A stretch of 64,000 nt of DNA from Owenia fusiformis. Lineage: Eukaryota > Annelida > Polychaeta > Sabellida > Oweniidae. A model generated the notes under the pieces. The model did not search any database. It saw only the letters and a list, made by a program, of their open reading frames with translations, and was not told the origin of the DNA. This document shows, one piece after another, positions 55,901 to 64,000 of this stretch. Positions within the stretch are counted from its first letter, which is position 1, and each line of letters opens with the position of its first letter. The stretch lies in NCBI GenBank assembly GCA_903813345.2, contig CAIIXF020000008.1, forward strand, positions 17,468,822-17,532,821, given 5' to 3'. Both the position numbers and the translations under genes were made by a program.

Positions 55901-56389
55901 TTGAGTTTAATTGTTACCATAACGATGATATATTTATCTTAAGGTTATTATTAGGTCATTCGTTTTTTCGTATCTATGTTTTTTGTTGTTGTTATTTTTT
56001 AGGTTACTAGGTCATTTGTTACATAATTAAATTTTCTATTGTCTGTTTATGACGTCACATAAATGTATACATGCTGTTATATTTTGAAAAAGACTAAGGG
56101 ATATTAGTCGAAAGTCTCAATAAATTAAAAATATTCTCTGAAGTAAAGAATTTGACTTGTTTCTGATATATTAACCAGAGAGATGAACTTACATAGAACA
56201 ATTTCATTAGTGTTTGAATTTTGAAATATCTGATTCAGTAGATTTGATAACTTTTTGTAAATGTTGAAGAAGTCATGTTGTCCAAATATATTTATGTTGT
56301 AAATATTTCTTTGTAGGCCAGCTATGGAAGAAGCAAAGGAAGTTCATAAATGTTTGCGTAAAGCTGCTGGCATCTTTCAGAACATTCAG
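52966..56389 (+). CDS. BROX: BRO1 domain-containing protein BROX, N-terminal part (runs off the window)
   Basis: Four coding exons join in frame: 52966-53066, 53394-53600, 53924-54019 and 56317-56389, giving 159 residues. The start [20 protein letters not shown] is nearly identical to vertebrate [31 protein letters not shown] and [18 protein letters not shown] match consecutive parts of the BRO1 domain. Human BROX is 411 aa with a C-terminal CaaX farnesylation motif, so about 60% of the protein, including the rest of the BRO1 domain, lies to the right of 64000. BROX binds ESCRT-III CHMP4 and acts in nuclear envelope repair. Introns are phase 2, 2, 2 and 0. The ATG sits in AAGATGGCG, itself a YY1-like site. 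No continuation exon was found between 56390 and 64000. Confidence 0.93.
54881..55448 (+). mobile_element. Decayed mariner-type transposon in BROX intron 3
   Basis: The left end CAGGGTAGTAAAAAAAACGG and right end TTTTTGACCACCCTG are inverse, and the match continues through TTTTCCTCATATCTTTG and ATTTTAGGATAT. TA follows the right end; the left flank is TG. A transposase C-terminal fragment reads [19 protein letters not shown] and then [12 protein letters not shown], matching the PDFFLWGYLKDRVY..RTIEELK region of mariner-like enzymes. Most of the gene is deleted. Confidence 0.85.
55574..56166. mobile_element. Near-perfect fold-back element in BROX intron 3
   Basis: Two arms of about 250 bp (55574-55823 and 55921-56166) are inverse copies that differ at about one visible position (GACCTCA versus GACGTCA). 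They enclose a loop of about 100 bp. The arms start TCAGAAACAAGTCAAATTC. No coding capacity. The high arm identity shows recent insertion or continuing arm-to-arm conversion. A transcript through BROX would form a long RNA hairpin. Confidence 0.9.
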
Positions 56390-56923
56390 GTGAGTAAACA
56401 TCTGCTTTTTACACCATGAGTTAGTACATGTTACTATTATTAGATGGCAGCACTGTATAAATACAAAATGAAAGCTCTTGGCAATGGCACCAAGGATTTA
56501 TTTAACTTAGTATGTATTCTGAATGAATGAAGCAATGGCTTATTATTGGTATCTCTGTTGGTTTAGAGAAAGATAACATGCTTCAAAACTTGTTAGTGTG
56601 GGAACCAGGTGGTGGGGACCGTTGATCTTGGCGTGATCTATGCCGTTATTCATCTGTAAAAATTACATATCCGATTCTGTGTTAGTCTACAGTACAGATT
56701 TATACCATTAAATCTGAATATTGATTGGTTTATCATTTACATTGTCAATCGGTGAAATCTAAGTGACTTAGTGGGGGAAGAAGTCCTACCCACAATACCA
56801 TTCTGTCTAGACATTGCAGCGATACAGTGTATTCAACAATTTATAATATGATTTTAAAGATGGCAGAGCAGTCACATAGCGACAGATTTAATTTTGCTCT
56901 TCTTTTGCACTTTTCGGTTTATT

Positions 56924-57046
56924 ATGTCACCACCAAAAGTGTTGACATATGTTTATCGTCTCCAACTTTTTGTGATGGTGGTTGGTGTTTGGTGTGTTTA
57001 GAGTTTGGCATCTGTAACAAATGTCAGGTGGTGACATTATGCATGT
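56924..57046. mobile_element. Short MITE with TGTCACCACC termini
   Basis: ATGTCACCACCAAAAG at the left and CAGGTGGTGACAT at the right form a 10-12 bp inverted repeat. The interior matches 2728-2826 in MTG2 intron 1. Confidence 0.6.
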
Positions 57047-59091
57047 TAATGTTTTGTTTTCAAATAATCCTAGTTCCTTACATGTACTTTTAGAAATGTC
57101 AGAGGAATTCTTTTGGCTCTTAATATATCATGAAAGCAATTATTTTAAATGTTTGGCAGTGTTTTATGTTTCATGTTTTCTCTGTCTTCATCTCATTTTA
57201 CTTTAAATGTAAATTTTCACTCAATTAGTCACATTTAAAAGTTCTTCATCAGTAAATAAACCAATAATTTAGGACTTTTCTCTCTCTGGCTAGGTTTAGC
57301 CTTCAGTGCAAATAATTAAGACCTCTGTCTCACTTTAGCCTTTAGTGTAATATTTTAAGTGCTTTATCGTTAATTATTCAGTATATCAGACTTTTTGTCT
57401 CATTTTATCCTTCGCGGAATTTTAAGCTCTAAAGTAATTGGTCAGCAGAATTTAAAGACATTTTTGCTCTTGTTTGGTTTATGATTCAATCTCAGTTTGT
57501 CACAGTACTACTGTAGCATTATCAGCATAGCCCTACATAAGTTGATCCAATAACCCAGATGCGAGTAGAAATAATCTTGATTTACGTCATTAAAAATTCA
57601 AAATTAAGTCAAAGTAATATCATATTTGAAATCTACATGTAAAATTACATCTAGTAATGTGGTTTTAAAAAGTGTTTATCAACTTTGAAAAATTAATTTT
57701 CTTTGAAAATGTGACTTCTAGCTCGGGGAGATTCTCCAATCTCCATAGACCCCATGCTATAAAATCACAAAAAATGAAATATCTTTTCTTTTAGTGGACA
57801 GATAATATTTTGCTTTACTGGACATATTTTCATTAGTATAAGTATCAGACACATAAGGGTTATATGAAAATTGAGCCACTTAAATTGATAATATTCAAGT
57901 TTAAGGGAACTTTCTTATATACCTGCCATGTTAATTGACCCGAATCAGCCACCTGGTGGTGAAACTGGTAACTACCTACTCGCATTTGGGTAATTAGTCT
58001 AAATAACAATATTTTCTGAGGAGAATCTTTAAAAGGTCACTGCAATTTAAGTTATGGGACACACCTGATCTTTTATCATTATAAGCTTTAGATAAACCCA
58101 TTCACGCATTCCTGTTTCATTTATATTATACTTAGCTATAGATTATGTATAATTGTATGTCTTCCCAGGGTTGATATTGTTTAAGAAAGTTACATGTATA
58201 TGGTAAGGATTGTTTTCGAAAGTTGTTACATTTAAATGGATATTGTTTTAGAAAGTTGTAATATGGGAGATGTTGTTTTAGAAAGCTGGTTTATGCATAA
58301 TTGACTTATTTCAAAGATTGCATTTGGCTTCTGTTGAATGTTAAAAGCTAGTTAGTAGAAATAATTTGTTTTTCTATTTTTATTTTTCACCATAGGGAAT
58401 AGCTAGCAACTGAGGATTGCACTTCGTTGTTCCATTCTATTCCATGTAAAAACCATTTTGACGAATACACTTTGCGAAATTTCATTTTTTTGTTTCAAAA
58501 TTCTTTATATTCTTTTTTTATAAAATTTTCAATGGAGTATGACATTACACCAGAGAGCGATTATAAAATCATGTACATATAAGCATTGAAAACATGAAAT
58601 TAAACTTAATCACTTTTAAATTTTACATGATTGATTAACTATTTATATAATTAATGATTAATGACCCATCATTAATTATTTTAGACAGTTGAGATTTGAT
58701 TCTCAGACTTTTCTCATATATAAAACTGTTATTGATGTTTTTATAAATCTTATGACAAGCCAGCCTATGAGCCATGACATATTTGATTGTGATGAATATA
58801 CTTTATTAAATTAATCCTAAGATATCAATATAAGAAATGTCATGTTGAAAATGATAATTTATGTTAATAGGCATTTATCAGATTTTATTAAACAAGAAGT
58901 CAAGAATCCCTATTTTTCTGTTTGAGAATATCATGATGTGACATCTTGTTTCTTCTCCAAGGTGCGAAAAAAGCACTGGTTTAGAGGTTCTGTATCCTGT
59001 TACTTTTGTGACACTTGTCACCTGGTAGAAGGCGCCCATTTTGAAAAATGGCCGTCATTTATATGTTTTTCACTATTTTGGCAAGTTTGAG

Positions 59092-59303
59092 GAAAAACAG
59101 TGCAGTATGAGACTCACAATCCTTGATTTTCAAACACCTGCAGTTTTTCATTGCAATCATGCAGTTTTCACCATTCTTAGCACTTTTTAAGTGATTTTGG
59201 CCATTTTTGGTCCAAAATTGTCATAAGTGAACCCCCCCTGGGCAAATCCTGGCTACGGGCCTGACCAGGTAGGTCTAAAATTCAAATTAATGGTTGTAGT
59301 TGG
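59092..59303. mobile_element. Fragment of the 7061-9309 arm interrupted by a GGCCCGTAGCCAGG-family MITE
   Basis: 59092-59146 (AGTTTGAGGAAAAACAGTG..GAGACTCACAATCCTTGATT) and 59268-59303 (AGGTAGG...AAATTCAAATTAATGG) match adjacent parts of the long-inverted-repeat arm. Between them lies a copy of the GGCCCGTAGCCAGG MITE, with the right end CCTGGCTACGGGCC intact and the left end degraded. The MITE therefore jumped into the older fragment. Confidence 0.7.
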
Positions 59304-60261
59304 CATCGTGTGATAGTTCATCCTTGACTTGTATGCCTAAATCCTTATGATGCACCTTGTTCTTCTTAGTTAGAAAAACATGAAGATGTTAACGTAACCC
59401 CTAGAAATACATACTTTCTATGTGGGGTCCTTTTCTCTGACATAATCGCATAATTATTGTGCACATATTTAGCGCTAGATAAGAGATTCAAGTGTATACT
59501 CCCTTTAGAAATATCCTGGTCCTGGGTATGTGCTTTCTGTTTTTTGGGTTTACAGACCCCCGCCCTGACACTTACTCCCCAGGGGTCCCTGTGGCTTGTG
59601 ACAATAAAATATTAATATCTGGTGTATCAAGAGTATGATTTCTTGTTTTCACATAGTGATAAAAATTCATGCAAAGAATATGTGATTGTTTGATTAAGTA
59701 GATTTAAATGTAACGTTGATGTATGCAGCTCAGAGATACTGAGATGTAGAAATGTTCACAGCACTTATAGTTTGCAGAACATGAATGTCTACATGAAAAT
59801 TGGCATTTTAGATGCTCCTACCATCTATAAGCCACTTTTAGAACTACAGTTTACCAAATCAAGAAAATAAGCTATTATTGCTTTTATGATTAATAAGCCT
59901 ATATTAATACAAGTATCACGATACAAAGATTAACCTTGATTTGTTTCTGGGCTTTTTTCCTATTTTTCTTTGGAAATCATTCCATATTTTAGCGTAACTA
60001 TTTCTTCCTGAAAAGGCTTAAGCGAATTAAAAGCTCATGTGTGTTATTTGCGTCATCTCTATATAGTGAATAGTAATTTTGACATTAACCATCAGATAGT
60101 AGGATAATTGTCAGGTATCTGTCCCACTTGAACATATTGATCCAGTCAACTAGATTATAGCTTAGGTTATCAGTTATATTAGTGATGTATTTTTAGACAT
60201 TTGCTTCAGAAGTGACGTTTGTAAGAGATGTTGACATTGACACATGAATACCATGGTAACC

Positions 60262-60432
60262 GGAAAACTCGACCCCTAAACAAGTCATCCTCTTGGCAAC
60301 TCAATCCCTAGACATCAGGCTGACTTGTCCATAGAATGAGTTGTCCAGGACATGAATTGTTCAGGGGATGAGATGTTTAGGGGTTGACTTGTCTAGAGGA
60401 TGAGTTGTCTAGGGATTGAGTTCTCAAGGGTA
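60262..60432. repeat. Oligomer array of about 20-bp GACTTGTCTAGRGGATGAGT units
   Basis: Repeated variants of TTGTCTAGGG and GGATGAGTTG run left to right in the right half. The left half begins ACCCCTAAACAAGTCATCCT, the inverse orientation. The whole is a loose hairpin of short repeats. Confidence 0.55.
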
Positions 60433-60867
60433 CAGCAAGTTGAGATTTCAAAAAATGTCTGAGATTGTAACTTTATAAAGAGAAAAATCTGAATCAAAAA
60501 TGTCATAAAGTTAAGAATTCCAAAAATCATTTGTAATGATGGATACAATTGACCTGTAACCATGGATATTATGGCGTAATACTATGAAAACACACTGTAC
60601 TTAAAAATTCTTAACTTTATGAACATTTCTGTTAATGATAGTATGTAAGGAACAAATAATTGGTGAAATTAATTCAAATATATGTCACAACATTTATATT
60701 TATTCTATCATAAAATACATTTCTGAAACAGTATGCTACATTTCATTGAAAATAAATTGATATTATATCCACTGAGAGAGATTTTAGCTCACAGGATAAA
60801 CCTTGTGTTTCTAGTCTCTCATGTCATTACCAAGGTTTTGAAGTTTTGAAAATCAAACTGGTAAGTT

Positions 60868-61055
60868 GTACAAGCCCGTTGCCATGCAGCTTTTTCCAGG
60901 GAGGGGGGGGGGGGGTCATTTTTCAAAAAATTCTTGGGGCCAAAATCACTTGAAAATTGCTCAGAATGGTGAAACACTGCATGATTTGAAAAAATATTTG
61001 GCTGGGTGGTAGGAGAGTTGCTTGCACCCCCTGACCCCCCCCCCTTCACTCCTGG
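60868..61055. mobile_element. MITE, GGCCCGTAGCCAGG family, copy 4 (inverted)
   Basis: AAGCCCGTTGCCATG at the left, a 13-G run at about 60902 and a C-run near 61037 frame a core that is the inverse of 3514-3702 (CCAAAATCACTTGAAAAT, GGTGAAACACTGCATGAT). Ends are diverged. Confidence 0.65.
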
Positions 61056-61360
61056 ATATGAGCTTATTGTTTATAAGTAAACTGATATGTACATTGTACA
61101 ATAACATAAATAACACTAATGGGTAATAAGGCTCTTACCACATTTAATATTTACAATAATTATTGTACAATTCTCAGTGTAGCAGATAATTTTAGTATCC
61201 ACTGCCCTTTTAATTTGTTCTTTGTATCTTCCCTAATTTTTTTCATTTTTATTTGATTACTATTTATTCATTTTAAGAAATATACAATTTACATTGAACA
61301 GTTAACACAGATTATGTACACTAGTCTTCCAAATAACAATTGGTTATTAAAAGAGTGTGA

Positions 61361-61424
61361 TTTCTAAATACAATACTTATTTCTAAATACAATACTTATT
61401 ATTAAATACAATACTTATTTCCCT
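61361..61424. repeat. Three-copy 19-20 bp tandem repeat
   Basis: TCTAAATACAATACTTATT occurs three times in tandem with slight changes. It has no coding meaning. Confidence 0.8.
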
Positions 61425-61495
61425 GATCACCTCTTATTCTGCAGTATACAGTTCTACTTATCTTGATACACATACAAACTACTTCAATTATTGTC

Positions 61496-61800
61496 AGTAC
61501 CTCAGTTGAAATACTCAATTCTGATTGGTTAATTAAAAGTGATCAGTATGTACTGTTGACTGCAACTAGGCACTGCTGACCGGTACTTTTGAAAAAAAGT
61601 TGAATAACAATTTAAGATTTCAAATCAAGGAATTATTTTGGAAAATTGTTCTATTAAAAAGAATAGAGATAAAAGATAATATTCTTCAGACTAACAAATC
61701 ATTTGTTGACCTCTGCAGGTTGTTGCCATGGAAATTGAACTATTTCATTTTGTTGAGTGGCAATTATTTCACAAAAACATTTTTCTCCATCTTCTGTTAG
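61496..61800. mobile_element. Second copy of the GTACCTCAGTTGAAATACTC repeat
   Basis: It starts CAGTACCTCAGTTGAAATAC and matches 4630-5165 at its start, at TGATTGGTTAA and at CAGACTAACAAATCATTTGT..GACCTCT. The terminal hairpin seen in the other copy is reduced here. Confidence 0.55.
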
Positions 61801-62057
61801 AAAAATCAACACTCAGTCTATATTTGCCTGTTAGGCGCCTGTTTGTCATCCTATTTTAGAAATATTGCCTTCTATTTATTATTGAAATATAAACCCATAA
61901 GTATCAATTTTGATAAACTATGCTCATTACGTCCTGTCAGTGGTGAGATGTTGTTTGTCAAACAGAAAGATGAGATGAGTGGCAGTATAGTCTCAAGTGA
62001 ATACCTAGTAGTACTTATAAGACTTGCTAAGGTTATGCTCACCGTGTTCACAAAAAG

Positions 62058-62134
62058 TTTTTTATCTTCCTTTCTTACGTTATCTTCCTTTCTTACGTTA
62101 TCTTCCTTTCTTACTTTATCTTCCTATGCTTTGA
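62058..62134. repeat. 21-bp tandem repeat, about 3.5 copies
   Basis: TTATCTTCCTTTCTTACG is repeated with a 21-base period. It produces a SSFLTLSSFLTL repeat in an open frame that has no other support. Confidence 0.85.
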
Positions 62135-62679
62135 CAATATTAGAGTTGATTGAGGTGTCCAAAATAACAGTGAAATGTTCACGATTTGAGGTATAGTTTA
62201 GTTAAGTTTAATGATAGTTTATTTCTGTGTCACAGGTTTATTAAAATATTACAAGTAAAATACATACGTACATGTATTTAAAAATAGTCATTTTGAGAGG
62301 TGTTCACTTTGATTGATTTTACTTCAAGTAATTACATAATATAATAATTCGCTTCAACTGAATTGTTGATGATTTGAAAAGTATCATCGCTATGGCAAAA
62401 CAGCACGGAATGATACAGCCTGGAAGAGTTATTACATTGAATTTCTTGTTCATCTCGTGATACTTACACTTAAGGAAAGAGGAAAGATTAAATATATTTT
62501 TTTAGTTCTAATGGTCTCATGAAGGAGATTAGTACTTGTAAGGCTAGGTAATTACTAATGATTAAAAGAAAATATCTTTGATGTTTTGTTAATGTTGACC
62601 ATTATATTGAATATTGTGATCATCGTTAGACAAATTATCTGAAATTTCAATGAATAATTTTGAGTCATTCTGTTCAACT

Positions 62680-63050
62680 CAAGGAGGATTGGAAGCCAGA
62701 GTTCCAACTCGATATTCTTTAATCTCCAAGTAATACGATATTGCCAATCATGCCTGTATATTTCTACGGCTGCAGGGAGAATGCACAATATTCTCCAACA
62801 AAGCTGGCATCATTATTGTCGATGTTTAGCTGGCTGTAAATTCACAATCAGCATTCAAAATATTTTTTTAAACTAATGGCCATTAATTAAGCCACTGATG
62901 ATCTTGATCACTATCTGTGTGATTTGAATTTTTTGTTTGGTGATAAGACTTGCGCTTCAAATTTTGAAGTGAGAAATACGACTCCGGGACTGACGCTAGC
63001 TTTGTTGGAGCATGTCGATATTGCATTCTGGCTGCCAATCATCCTTGGTT
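62680..63050. repeat. Pieces of a repeat shared with 10670-10765
   Basis: GGATTGGAAGCCAGAGTTCCAACTCGATATTC (62688-62719, seen in parts) is the inverse of 10735-10765, and TATTTCTACGGCTGCAGGGAG matches the inverse of about 10675-10690. GGCTGCCAATCATCCTTGGTT at about 63030 is a further piece in the opposite sense. The family is not identified. Confidence 0.5.
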
Positions 63051-64000
63051 CAACTGTAGATTTCCAAATTTATTGTTCATACAATTGTGACATCACATAA
63101 CATATTAGAATGAATCATAATTCATGATGCATCATGCCTTATAATTAGCCTGATATATTATTACTAGTATATTAATCTTATGGCATACAAGGTGCAGGTG
63201 AATGGCTTTGGCCTTATGGCCCACCTTATATCATTCTCTTTGTATTATCTCTTAAAAATCACATGGAATGAATGTTCGCTTTGAATGAATTATGTAACAT
63301 ATCGTTACTAAATCCAGAAATTGATTTTTTATTAAAATAAATCTTAAAAAAGATCTCGACCAAAAACTTAAAAAATGCAAAATTTGATGGGCACATTATA
63401 TTACCGATAAAGAATAAACATTGAATAGAAAGGGCACAAGCACTGGCCTCAGAAGGAAAACATGATTAAGATGACACAGGTCACGTACTGTTTATAATAT
63501 TTGATAATCTCGCAAGGCAGTATAATGATGATACTTTGATCTTTTTAGCTTTTTGTACTCGTATTTTCCAATCAATCATAATTCCCAGATATGATCTCAT
63601 AATTCAATTTCAGAGACAAAAAGCAGGGTATCCAGTAATATAATTATATTTTCATAAAAGACATGTCAAACCACCTCTCTGTAAAACCTGTCTTTGAATG
63701 TCACTGGATCTGGCGAAAGTGTTCACATTAACAGATGTTCACATTTCAAGTTTTTAACATTGTAGTCAATGGGAAAATACAAAATTGTGATAGAGAAAAA
63801 GTGTTTACCCATTTAAAGAAGTCTGATTAAAGAGTTTTTCCAATATTCTGACATAATTTCAGGTTGACTGTAACAGACTAATAATCCACAAGAAGAAATA
63901 TATTACTTTGGAGGATCACTTAGCCCCTTGAGTTCTAATGATATAGATTTGGTTTGGAAACAACAGGCCGGATACAATGTCATTTGAACCTTTCAGCAGT

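Larger units (their letters stand above)
56390..64000. other. BROX intron 4 (incomplete), repeat-bearing
   Basis: No continuation of the BROX reading frame was recognised in these 7.6 kb. Identified parts are the small repeat at 56924-57045, nested repeats at 59092-59303, an oligomer array at 60262-60430, a MITE at about 60868-61055, short tandem repeats near 61365 and 62060, a repeat shared with 4630-5165 at 61496-61800, and repeat pieces at 62680-63050 and 63670-63870. About 57060-58900 and 63060-63660 show nothing beyond AT-rich sequence. Confidence 0.5.

Noticed and set aside
58396-58413. Possible BROX terminal exon after ACCATAG (GIASN then stop)
   Set aside because: It follows a plausible acceptor and is in phase with exon 4, but BROX should continue with conserved BRO1 sequence here. 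Five residues and a stop are more likely chance.
1-64000. LTR retrotransposons, retroviral copies or Polintons
   Set aside because: I looked for reverse transcriptase, integrase, capsid-like and polymerase signatures and for paired long direct repeats and saw none. The long inverted repeat at 7061-9309 is too short and lacks any Polinton-type gene.
1-64000. tRNA, rRNA and CRISPR arrays
   Set aside because: No tRNA-like clover leaf or A/B-box pair and no rRNA segment was recognised by eye. The tandem arrays lack the unique spacers of CRISPR, and the organism is an animal.

Overview
The window looks like AT-rich nuclear DNA of a marine invertebrate. The genes have many short exons with GT-AG introns, the introns and intergenic space are full of small inverted-terminal-repeat transposons, and GGACGGAC-type simple repeats are common. 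A two-CARD RIG-I-like receptor together with BROX, ENTPD6 and MTG2 orthologues fits a mollusc, brachiopod or other lophotrochozoan, or a non-vertebrate deuterostome. The sequence alone does not settle which. No bacterial operon, rRNA, tRNA, CRISPR array or retroviral or LTR element was recognised.

Six host genes can be assembled by joining exons with continuous reading frames. (1) MTG2, + strand, 2505-6218, 6 coding exons, 372 aa, mitochondrial Obg-type GTPase. (2) A RIG-I-like RNA sensor, + strand, 11074-20383, 16 coding exons, 1012 aa, with two CARDs, a DECH helicase and an RNA-binding C-terminal domain. (3) An intronless microsomal retinol-dehydrogenase-like SDR, + strand, 23121-24077, 318 aa. 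(4) ENTPD6, - strand, 50524 down to 26441, 12 coding exons, 482 aa, ecto/Golgi nucleoside diphosphatase. (5) A secreted or GPI-anchored cholinesterase/carboxylesterase-type hydrolase, + strand, 29547-34230, 3 exons, 610 aa, lying wholly inside one ENTPD6 intron on the opposite strand. (6) The first four coding exons of BROX, + strand, from 52966. Its last visible exon ends at 56389 and the gene runs past the right edge. ENTPD6 and BROX are head to head, and a NRF1-like site framed by two inverted YY1-like sites at about 52348-52417 is a plausible shared promoter.

The rest is mostly repeats. There are Tc1/mariner fossils (14026-14901, 16142-16520, 21234-22526, 31323-32450, 54881-55448) and many MITE families, several of them nested. 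There is a 2.2-kb long-inverted-repeat element (7061-9309) and a near-perfect 593-bp fold-back hairpin (55574-56166). A 4.3-kb terminal-inverted-repeat element (45537-49868) with 5-bp target duplications carries about 2 kb of CTTC-type polypyrimidine and a GAAC/GACG array inside ENTPD6 intron 1. Tandem arrays with 40-bp, 54-bp and roughly 133-150-bp units are also present.

The most unusual feature is the 54-bp minisatellite at 32984-33794. Its unit straddles the 3' end of the esterase's second exon, so the real 5' splice site is repeated about 15 times in a row. Choosing the first or the second copy would switch the predicted C-terminus between a GPI-type tail and a short soluble tail.
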